From a virus, in the IMG/VR virus record IMGVR_UViG_3300040946_000076, positions 1 to 57,211 of that record: 57,211 nt of DNA, one strand, 5' to 3'. The stretch's first letter is position 1. Every line of letters starts with the position of its first letter. The position numbers and the translations under genes were made by a program. The notes under the pieces were generated by a model. That model saw only the letters and a list, made by a program, of their open reading frames with translations, did not search any database and was not told the DNA's origin. Below are positions 22,113-28,418 of the stretch, in pieces.

Positions 22113-22181
22113 GAGGAGCGCTAGATGGCTACTGCGATTCCCCAGGTGAGCAGTCAGAGCAAGCCAGTGAGCAAGCCATGA
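22113..22181 (+). CDS. Third leader copy (12 bp) and possible 18-residue ORF
   Basis: GAGGAGCGCTAG at 22113-22124 directly precedes an ATG at 22125 that reads only MATAIPQVSSQSKPVSKP. The same leader starts two full genes upstream, so this may be the remnant of a third member of the set, cut short. The stretch to 22203 holds nothing else except an AAAGGAG site for the next gene. Confidence 0.35.
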
Positions 22182-22203
22182 GCCACGAAAGGAGTGTATT
22201 GAC

Positions 22204-22398
22204 GTGAAATCTCGACAAGTTACAGAGTATGAGGGCGAGTCGTTAGGAGCGATTGATTGGTCCTACGATTTCTCCTCCCATGGATGGAGCGAGCATCACG
22301 GTGGCGTGAACCCTGCAATGATCTCAGAACAAATCGAGATGCTTCGCCAAATTGAGCACGGAGACTGGCTCGCTACTACCGATGGTGGGTCACTTTAA
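22204..22398 (+). CDS. Small acidic protein (64 aa)
   Basis: Starts with GTG (no nearby ATG); AAAGGAG is about 11 nt upstream. Rich in Asp, Glu, Trp and His (DWSYDFSSHGWSEHHGG). Not recognised. Its last codons belong to the first copy of the 52-bp direct repeat. Confidence 0.55.
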   Translation: MKSRQVTEYEGESLGAIDWSYDFSSHGWSEHHGGVNPAMISEQIEMLRQIEHGDWLATTDGGSL

Positions 22399-22440
22399 CC
22401 GAGCAAGTATGGATCAAAGAAAGGAGCAAGTAGACATGCC
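22389..22440 (+). repeat. 52-bp direct repeat, copy 1
   Basis: Identical to 22640-22691. It spans the end of the 64-residue gene, an AAAGGAG ribosome binding site and the first two codons of the next gene. The two copies bracket the zinc-ribbon gene. Confidence 0.9.
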
Positions 22441-22684
22441 CCGATTGCACCGAGTCGTTATCAGGATTGAACGGGCGACTTCGCAGATTAGCGGCAATCC
22501 TGCCTATGAAGTCCAACTCCTTCCGAACTCGCGGCCAACGAAATGTGGACGTTGCGGACGTGGAGTTATTATCATTCGCTGGCTCTCGGGAGAAGAACCC
22601 TTCATCTCGAACTGCCGCGTTTGCGGAGCGAAAACAACCGTCACTTTAACCGAGCAAGTATGGATCAAAGAAAGGAGCAAGTAG
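22436..22684 (+). CDS. Zinc-ribbon protein inside a 52-bp repeat cassette (82 aa)
   Basis: Four Cys in CGRCG and CRVCG pairs, about 20 residues apart, form a zinc ribbon. The start MPRLHRVVIRIERATSQ lies at the end of repeat copy 1, and its last codons (VTLTEQVWIKERSK) lie in repeat copy 2. Gene and repeats together behave like a removable module. Function unknown. Confidence 0.65.
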   Translation: MPRLHRVVIRIERATSQISGNPAYEVQLLPNSRPTKCGRCGRGVIIIRWLSGEEPFISNCRVCGAKTTVTLTEQVWIKERSK

Positions 22685-22691
22685 ACATGCC
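22640..22691 (+). repeat. 52-bp direct repeat, copy 2
   Basis: Encodes the C-terminus of the zinc-ribbon gene in one half, and supplies the ribosome binding site and start of the next gene in the other. Perfect identity over 52 bp with copy 1 indicates recent origin or ongoing recombination. Confidence 0.9.
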
Positions 22692-22824
22692 GAACACTCC
22701 AATGAGACAAGACGAAGTTAACGCGGAGATTATCCGATTGCTCAAGATCATCGGCTTCGCGTGCTGCATGATCTTCTTTGAACTCACGATGTTTCTGGCA
22801 ATCGTTCCGTGGACGAGGAGGTAG
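22687..22824 (+). CDS. Small membrane protein (45 aa)
   Basis: Reads MPNTPMRQDEVNAEIIRLLK, followed by one membrane span (IIGFACCMIFFELTMFLAIVPW) and a basic end. Too short for many searches but has a strong AAAGGAG site. Probably inner-membrane; role unknown. Confidence 0.6.
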   Translation: MPNTPMRQDEVNAEIIRLLKIIGFACCMIFFELTMFLAIVPWTRR

Positions 22825-22827
22825 GAC

Positions 22828-23397
22828 ATGCCGAATGAATTAGAACGTCTTGTCCGTGCTGCCTTAACTATGATCGAGCATACGCATGAGGTATGCCCGG
22901 AGGCTCCATGTTGGGCTTGCGAGGCGGAACGAGCGCTGAAGGATTGGGCGCACGCTCCGGCGGCAGTCCCGGCTCCGCTCGAATGCCCAAACTGCGAGAA
23001 GTTGCGGAAACAGATCATGGACGAACGGGCATTGCAGGCCATGATCGACAGTAAGCGGCAGCAAGTTGAGGAGTGTGAAGGCTGCAAGAAGCCTTCTCGG
23101 GAACACTATTGTTATCGGCCATCCTCAGACGCCAATGCTTTCGCGGCGGACAGATTTCGCCCGTCCAAAGGGGCGGCAGTCCCGGCTCCAGCAGGCACGC
23201 TTGACGAGCAGGAATCCATCTCTTATTGGAAAGTGCGGGCGGAAACCGCCGAACTGAAAGTGCTTACCTTTTACGAAGAGATCGAAGGCATTAGAGTTGG
23301 GCTGCTGAAAGAATTCGATGAGGGCGGGTGCGGGCGGAGAAAAATATGCCAGCACGGGAGCGCGGCTTGGCGTCCCCGAAGGAGAAATAATAAATGA
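22828..23397 (+). CDS. Cys-rich accessory protein with AVPAP linkers (189 aa)
   Basis: Three Cys pairs (CPEAPCWAC, CPNCEKL, CEGCKKP) suggest zinc binding. Two linkers contain AAVPAP, one at about residue 46 and one at about residue 117, encoded by the same 15-bp DNA word that recurs in the gene at 23548. The middle and C-terminal parts are helical. Not a known family. Confidence 0.55.
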   Translation: MPNELERLVRAALTMIEHTHEVCPEAPCWACEAERALKDWAHAPAAVPAPLECPNCEKLRKQIMDERALQAMIDSKRQQVEECEGCKKPSREHYCYRPSSDANAFAADRFRPSKGAAVPAPAGTLDEQESISYWKVRAETAELKVLTFYEEIEGIRVGLLKEFDEGGCGRRKICQHGSAAWRPRRRNNK

Positions 23398-23588
23398 CCA
23401 GCGAACGAAGAGGTATCGCGGAGAACTACGTGTGCGACATGATCTTCGCAATCGAAAAGGACAAGCATCATGTCGAGGGAACGCCAACTAGGGATCAATT
23501 TAAGCAATTGGTTGATCTCGTGGAGACTTTCTTTAAGGAGGAAAGCAATGCAGACCAGTGTATTTGCCGACCAGCAGTTTCCGAATGA
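23394..23588 (+). CDS. Small hypothetical protein (64 aa)
   Basis: Overlaps the previous stop by 4 nt. Helical and acidic (RDQFKQLVDLVETFFKEES). It overlaps the next gene start by about 40 nt. Not recognised. Confidence 0.5.
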   Translation: MTSERRGIAENYVCDMIFAIEKDKHHVEGTPTRDQFKQLVDLVETFFKEESNADQCICRPAVSE

Positions 23589-24078
23589 CTGGCATGTTGA
23601 AACTATCGACGGCGCAACAGGAGATATCTATCAAGCCGTGTTCTCCGGTCCCGACGCCGAATCCAAAGCGAGAGAATATGCAGAGCGAAGTGAGCGCGAA
23701 GAGGCAGTCCCGGCTCCAGCAGACATGCCAACTCAGACAGTTGGAGGTGGCCTTTGGAAATCGCCCGAGGGGAAGTTCTATACGCAAAGTGCGGCATTGA
23801 ACATTCTGCGTTCCAGATGCACACAGGCGAACAGAGCAGCCCGCGAGCTTGCGCCGCACCGCAAGGACATGAAGGTTTTGGATGTATCCCGTTCTGATTT
23901 TGAGGGAACACTCTTCAATCTCATTACCTTGCGTAACTTCCCCGGCAAAAAGCGCGTTGTGTTCTCAGGCCGGATGGCTATTGCGAAGGCTATGACCGAT
24001 ACGCTGCTGAAGGAGCAGGAAAAGCATGCCGAATTAGGCTCGGCGTCCCCAGCGCCAATTCAAGAAAAGGAGAAGTAA
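23548..24078 (+). CDS. Accessory protein with AVPAP and ASPAP tags (176 aa)
   Basis: The start at 23548 has AAGGAGG 8 nt upstream. It reads MQTSVFADQQFPNDWHVETI, then a linker EEAVPAPADMP, and ends SASPAPIQEKEK. No family recognised. It shares both peptide tags with neighbours. Confidence 0.55.
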   Translation: MQTSVFADQQFPNDWHVETIDGATGDIYQAVFSGPDAESKAREYAERSEREEAVPAPADMPTQTVGGGLWKSPEGKFYTQSAALNILRSRCTQANRAARELAPHRKDMKVLDVSRSDFEGTLFNLITLRNFPGKKRVVFSGRMAIAKAMTDTLLKEQEKHAELGSASPAPIQEKEK

Positions 24079-24080
24079 CC

Positions 24081-24311
24081 ATGACTATCGAAGAAGCACT
24101 GCAAGAACTAACTACTGCAACCGGCCAACTTCGTGATCTGCTGTGCGATCCCTTGAAAGACTGCACGCGGCACGACCTGGACAGGGCCTGCGAACGCTAC
24201 CACACCGCATTCAGTATTTTGTGCTTCCTCAAGGCACGGTCGGAACAATGGACAGGATCGGGACCGTTCCAGGGGAATTGGCGGGCGTCCCCAGCGCCGG
24301 AGAAGGAGTGA
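24081..24311 (+). CDS. Small helical protein ending ASPAPEKE (76 aa)
   Basis: Helical (MTIEEALQELTTATGQLRDL) with three Cys. The C-terminal tag RASPAPEKE is encoded by the same DNA word as in two other genes. Not recognised. Confidence 0.55.
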   Translation: MTIEEALQELTTATGQLRDLLCDPLKDCTRHDLDRACERYHTAFSILCFLKARSEQWTGSGPFQGNWRASPAPEKE

Positions 24312-24315
24312 ACAG

Positions 24316-24813
24316 ATGCTAACTCAATTGAAAGGTGAAGGAGAACGAAAGGTGATTGTGAAGTATCGGGCCAGAATCGAATGCGAGAACTGTGGCGAGC
24401 CTGCCGTTTATCGCTATACGTTTCTGCTCACGAACTACAGGAACAATCCGAAGTCTCATGCCTATGGTCGAGATGATTGCTCTTGGTCGTCCGACACCGA
24501 TGTGTTCACTTGTGGCGAATGCAAACCGCAGGTGCCGGAAGGCCACTGTCCCGCACCGGGGAAACATACATTAGGCGAAGGCAACCACCATATGTTTTTG
24601 GAGTGGCGAGAACTCGATATCACCGGCCAGTTGCATTTGCAAGGAAAATGCACGGACCACATTTGGCTCATGGAAGACGGCGAGGAGCCTCATGTAATCG
24701 GAATCCGCATGGACTGCGGGGATTCGGGAACGGTTTACGTTACGCAGGAACAAGCCAGTGATCTTGCTAAGCAATTATCTAGTTGGGCGTCCCCAGCGCC
24801 GGAGGGAAAGTAG
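24316..24813 (+). CDS. Zinc-binding accessory protein ending ASPAPEGK (165 aa)
   Basis: CENCGEPAVYRY and later CGECKP form a plausible zinc site. The middle part is beta-rich (HHMFLEWRELDITG) and the tail carries the ASPAPE tag. Not recognised. Confidence 0.55.
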   Translation: MLTQLKGEGERKVIVKYRARIECENCGEPAVYRYTFLLTNYRNNPKSHAYGRDDCSWSSDTDVFTCGECKPQVPEGHCPAPGKHTLGEGNHHMFLEWRELDITGQLHLQGKCTDHIWLMEDGEEPHVIGIRMDCGDSGTVYVTQEQASDLAKQLSSWASPAPEGK

Positions 24814-24816
24814 CCT

Positions 24817-25080
24817 ATGACAAATGAAAAAGATGAAGCGCAGAATCGTCGGGGCGAGTTTGCTAAGGAACTAGAATCGCTCATAAACCGCTACTCGCAG
24901 GAAAACGGTTCGGACACACCCGATTTCGTGCTCGCCGGATATTTACGGGATTGTTTGTCTGCTTGGAACACGGCGGTCAAAGCCCGTGAACGATGGTACG
25001 GGCGGAAATGTGGTGATGGAGCGTCACTAATTGAGCAAGACAAAGAGTGGGCGAGACATCAACCCCATACTGCCGGATAG
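24817..25080 (+). CDS. Small helical protein (87 aa)
   Basis: Charged N-terminal helix (MTNEKDEAQNRRGEFAKELE) and a Trp-containing second half. Overlap-free with short gaps to both neighbours. Not recognised. Confidence 0.5.
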   Translation: MTNEKDEAQNRRGEFAKELESLINRYSQENGSDTPDFVLAGYLRDCLSAWNTAVKARERWYGRKCGDGASLIEQDKEWARHQPHTAG

Positions 25081-25112
25081 TATCGTCAGTTGAGAGCGCC
25101 GAAGGGAAAGCG

Positions 25113-25736
25113 ATGACTAGCACCGACCGATGCCCGCATACAACAGTTCCCGTTCAAGTTTGGATTGACGCTGATGAGAAAATCGCCGCTCCTCTGCGTT
25201 GGCTTAATTCTCTTTCAGGCGTGCGAACCTTTTCCAGTTGTGAAGGCACGATTGGCAAAGGTGGTCCGGCTCCGTATGGCGCATATATTAAAGCGTGGTG
25301 GCCACCCGAACATGATGTAGAAATCAAACAGCGGTTCAAAATCATAGCAGAGGGAAATGGCTGGTCTGATTTGGAACCGCTGCATCCTTGGCACGACGCG
25401 GGCAAGCCGAAGGTAGAGATGACAGCGAGAGACGAAGTTGCGATGCCTCCAGAGACATTCGGCAAATTGCTGAGCGAAAATGCCCGTCTCAAGGCCGAGC
25501 GGGACGCCGCCAACGAAAGGGCTAATCGCTGGTCAATACTAGCACAGGAATACGGGTGCGACGAGTGTTCATCAACTCTGGACGAATTGAAGGCTCAGGT
25601 CGAATCACTCAAGCAGGCGCTTGAACGATTGCTACCCTATTTTCGTGGAGAGCACAGTCCTGACCATCCTGACGTGCTATTTGCAGAGAAGGCTCTTGCT
25701 TCCCCAGCCGCGCCCGCCACGGAGAAGCCTAGCTAG
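25113..25736 (+). CDS. Accessory protein with coiled coil, tail ASPAAPATEKPS (207 aa)
   Basis: The start at 25113 follows GAAGGGAAAG. An alpha/beta N-terminal domain (VPVQVWIDADEKIAAPLRWL, TFSSCEGTIGKGG) precedes a coiled coil (ENARLKAERDAANERANRW). The tail is a variant of the ASPAPE tag. It is the last gene of the rightward operon and its stop overlaps, head to head, the stop of the papain-like gene. Confidence 0.55.
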   Translation: MTSTDRCPHTTVPVQVWIDADEKIAAPLRWLNSLSGVRTFSSCEGTIGKGGPAPYGAYIKAWWPPEHDVEIKQRFKIIAEGNGWSDLEPLHPWHDAGKPKVEMTARDEVAMPPETFGKLLSENARLKAERDAANERANRWSILAQEYGCDECSSTLDELKAQVESLKQALERLLPYFRGEHSPDHPDVLFAEKALASPAAPATEKPS

Positions 25737-26517
25737 AAATCGCGGCTAGGTCGGCCTCGAGCGTTGCCAGATCCAATCCGCCAGGCGTCTTCTGCGTAGC
25801 CGCAGAGAACCACTCTGGCGTGATGATCACGTACTCCTCTTCGATATACGCTGCGCTCCAGGCCGCTGATGCCTTTACCCACCAGTTGGCCCAAGTGACG
25901 TAAGCATCACCCTCCGATCCATATCCCGGCCGGAAGATGCAGTGGCCGCCGACGATCGTGTCGTTCGGAACCACTTCCCAATCGCACTGCTGGCCCTCGA
26001 TGAACTGGCTCTGCGCAGCGGACGGCAGGTTCACGCCCGTGTAAGTCCCGTTGAACAGCTGACACCCAATGCGCCGATGAGCCAGGTTCGTGATGTCGAT
26101 CTCCGCCCAGCCGAGAATCTTGTAGACAACGCCGCCGATCGTGATGCCCGTGCTCTGCATGTAGGCGAGGACGTCGGTCATGGCCGCGCCGTTATCGGTC
26201 GGATTGCTTCCCGGAGGACCAGCGTTCGGATCGAAGCCGGTGACGGCTGAGTACAGGGCCAGCACCTCAGCCTCTGTCGGAATGATCACCGTTCCAGTAT
26301 GGCAGCTGTCGCTGACCAACTTGTTGGCTATGCCAGCACAGGTACAGTCGCCCCATTGGTCGTTGCCGAACATCTGCATCGCGGCGGCCGGGGTTTTGTA
26401 TTCCCGATAGACCTTCTCCACCGGATCCGGCAGAGGCGCGGGATTGAGGTACTTGCTTAGGCGGAGCGTCTTAGGGTGGAACTTGACCGGGTTGCGGCCC
26501 AGTTTGAAGTTTGGCAT
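25729..26517 (-). CDS. Papain-like C1 peptidase fold protein (262 aa)
   Basis: The pattern QWGDCTCAGIAN at about residues 54-65 gives a Cys in the position of the papain nucleophile (C58 or C60). VGGHCIF gives the catalytic His (H192), and TWANWW resembles the Asn/Trp motif. No signal peptide is visible. Proteins of this type are found in phages and bacteria and may act in lysis or attack a host factor. It lies at the 3' end of the late operon, after membrane proteins. AGGAGG precedes the ATG. Confidence 0.55.
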   Translation of the reverse strand: MPNFKLGRNPVKFHPKTLRLSKYLNPAPLPDPVEKVYREYKTPAAAMQMFGNDQWGDCTCAGIANKLVSDSCHTGTVIIPTEAEVLALYSAVTGFDPNAGPPGSNPTDNGAAMTDVLAYMQSTGITIGGVVYKILGWAEIDITNLAHRRIGCQLFNGTYTGVNLPSAAQSQFIEGQQCDWEVVPNDTIVGGHCIFRPGYGSEGDAYVTWANWWVKASAAWSAAYIEEEYVIITPEWFSAATQKTPGGLDLATLEADLAAISS

Positions 26518-26638
26518 TGTTCCTCCTATTTCGGGTTTTAAGGGAGGTTCTCCGGCCCCTAGCGGTTACCTATACCCGGAGCCGGATCAGAGCCTATAGA
26601 CGACCCTGGACGCGGGACGGAGTGTTCTAAAGAGTTGT

Positions 26639-27166
26639 CTAGAACCTGAAGTTCGGCCCCACGGCGATGCTCGCCACCCAGTGCGGGCTAGTTGTTCCAC
26701 CGTACTCAGGCAAGTAATTTGCCTGAGCCTCGAACGCGATGTTGAAGCTCTGGCTGCCTGCGGGAGCATACTTCAGGAAGAACCCGGCCCGTCCTCCCCA
26801 ATAGTCCCTGGCTGGAACCTTTACCACGCCGACGCTGGAAGTGATCCCGAACTCGTAGTTTCCTCCCGTCAACGCTGTGTGGTTCTGGAGATAGTTGGCG
26901 ACCTGGGGAATCACGCGCTCGTAGCGCCCTCCAAGAAACGTAGAATTACCGACGAGAGTCGTCATTCCCAAGTTGTTGTTCGTGCTGAGACTGAAGAGCG
27001 CGTCCGTCTCGGCTCCGGCCAACGTGGTTCCCAAACCGGGCAGGCTGATCGGGGAGAGATTGAAACTGAACGAGGTGGGATCGAAGGCGTTCGGGGGAGC
27101 CTGCGCGAAGAGCGGGCAAGCGAGAACCAAAGCTACAGCAAGAACCAGAATGCTGATTTGCTTCAT
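26639..27166 (-). CDS. Secreted protein with signal peptide (175 aa)
   Basis: N-terminus MKQISILVLAVALVLACPLF followed by AQA is a typical Sec signal; the Cys at about 17 could allow a lipoprotein alternative, but the usual lipobox is not clear. The mature part is beta-rich and ends VASIAVGPNFRF. A terminal aromatic is common in outer-membrane beta-barrel proteins, and alternating strands (WGGRAGFFLKYAP, FNIAFEAQANYL) support that idea. It may be inserted in the host outer membrane (inference). The start overlaps the DUF5675 stop (ATGA). Confidence 0.6.
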   Translation of the reverse strand: MKQISILVLAVALVLACPLFAQAPPNAFDPTSFSFNLSPISLPGLGTTLAGAETDALFSLSTNNNLGMTTLVGNSTFLGGRYERVIPQVANYLQNHTALTGGNYEFGITSSVGVVKVPARDYWGGRAGFFLKYAPAGSQSFNIAFEAQANYLPEYGGTTSPHWVASIAVGPNFRF

Positions 27167-27624
27167 TGTGTTCCTCCACTTGAAATTAGTGTACTACCAC
27201 CACCAGCACCAGAGGGAGCGCTCGGCAAGTTTGGGTCGTAATCCTTGTATGTGATCGTAACCGGACCCTGCTCTAGTGCTTTTTGCAGTTTCACGAACAA
27301 AAGATTGAACTCATCGACTGAGTGCCCAACAAAGTCTGCGCTCTCGGTCTCGCCTACCAGCGTGCAATCGAGCGTGTCTTTGCGCCAATTTCCCCAGTGA
27401 ATACGTATCCCGCGATCTGGCGGACACGGAGGAACTCCAACAACGTGCGGCATCAAACGCCCGAATCTAGCTGATTGGTCGATGATCAAATCGTAAGTGC
27501 CTGCGAGAATCGGCGGATCAGGTTCAAGCGTGAAGCACTCGCGCCGAGCGAGCAATCCATTTAGGAACAGTTCCCCGAGCACCGCCGTGCCGTCTCCCTT
27601 GCCGCGCTGCACAAGCCAGTTCAT
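27163..27624 (-). CDS. DUF5675-family protein (153 aa)
   Basis: The sequence contains LGELFLNG, ECFTLEPDPP, FGRLMPHVVGVP and RGIRIHWGNWRKDTLDCTLVG. These match the DUF5675 family found in phages and prophages, often near lysis or tail genes. The IHxGN...C-x-VG segment resembles the active-site region of L,D-transpeptidase-like folds, though the family function is unproven. A Gly-rich tail closes the protein. Candidate cell-wall-active protein. Confidence 0.65.
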   Translation of the reverse strand: MNWLVQRGKGDGTAVLGELFLNGLLARRECFTLEPDPPILAGTYDLIIDQSARFGRLMPHVVGVPPCPPDRGIRIHWGNWRKDTLDCTLVGETESADFVGHSVDEFNLLFVKLQKALEQGPVTITYKDYDPNLPSAPSGAGGGSTLISSGGTQ

Positions 27625-27866
27625 CGGTCGTCTCCGTTCTCGATGAGTGGTTTCAAGATGCGCGTGACGTTCTGAGTGTCGGGATGGGTTGCGTCGTTCA
27701 ATTCCATCAAGGCAGTCAAGATTCGCTTGTGTTGCCGCTCGAGCCTATCAGTACGCTCGGAAAGCTTACCGATATCTCCAGTGACACTGTTTACAATAAA
27801 CGTAGCCATCGCCAGCAGAGCAACTCCGGATCCGCTTAATACTGCTATCCATATGGCTTCGCTCAC
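27621..27866 (-). CDS. Small membrane protein with coiled coil, holin or spanin candidate
   Basis: One N-terminal span (AIWIAVLSGSGVALLAMATFIV) is followed by a coiled coil (DIGKLSERTDRLERQHKRIL) and a polar end. This layout is seen in some class II/III holins and in inner-membrane spanins. ATGA overlap with the DUF5675 gene. Confidence 0.55.
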   Translation of the reverse strand: MSEAIWIAVLSGSGVALLAMATFIVNSVTGDIGKLSERTDRLERQHKRILTALMELNDATHPDTQNVTRILKPLIENGDDR

Positions 27867-27908
27867 CGGAGTCCCTCCGTAAACGTGAAATTCATCGAAG
27901 GTCTCTCC

Positions 27909-28184
27909 TCACGGTTTGGGATTTACAGGGGTTGGCGGAGCATCAGTTTTCCCGTTGCCGTTTTGCTGGCGGTCCTTGCCCGTCAGTGCCACGAGCAAAG
28001 CGCCCGTAAAGCCTGAAAAAGTGGAGACGATCACAGATGCTCCTTGCCCATTGTCCCCGTGGTGCATGACGTGGATCACACCGAAGAACAAGCCGACGCA
28101 AGACACGAACAGCAAAGCGATCGTCCCGCCTCGCGTGTTGAGCGAGTCGGTGAATTCGTTCCACGCTGAGATGATCCAATTCAT
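27909..28184 (-). CDS. Small membrane protein, holin candidate (91 aa)
   Basis: Two predicted spans (TIALLFVSCVGLFFGVIHVM and SVIVSTFSGFTGALLVALTG) separated by a short charged loop, with a polar Pro-rich tail. This fits a class II holin, which permeabilises the inner membrane to end infection. Confidence 0.55.
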   Translation of the reverse strand: MNWIISAWNEFTDSLNTRGGTIALLFVSCVGLFFGVIHVMHHGDNGQGASVIVSTFSGFTGALLVALTGKDRQQNGNGKTDAPPTPVNPKP

Positions 28185-28193
28185 AGCGAACCT

Positions 28194-28370
28194 CTACTTA
28201 GTGTTGCTCGTAAACACCGATGGTAGCGCTGCGTGCAAACACATAGCGATCCCATTGAGAACTGCAAACACAACCGGATGCGCAGAGATGAACGCTGGCG
28301 TGAATACCGCCGCGCCCACCGTGGCGCACAAGGTCACAAGGATTGGAAGCCACTTCGTGAAGTTGTTCAT
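28194..28370 (-). CDS. Small membrane protein (58 aa)
   Basis: Two hydrophobic stretches (WLPILVTLCATVGAAVFTPA and VVFAVLNGIAMCLHAALP) make up most of the protein. GGAGAG precedes the ATG at 28370. With its two neighbours it forms three consecutive small membrane genes, typical of a holin/antiholin/spanin group. Confidence 0.6.
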   Translation of the reverse strand: MNNFTKWLPILVTLCATVGAAVFTPAFISAHPVVFAVLNGIAMCLHAALPSVFTSNTK

Positions 28371-28418
28371 TGTGATCTCTCCTTTTCTTACAACAGCGTG
28401 ATGTCCTGCTGGCTCAAA

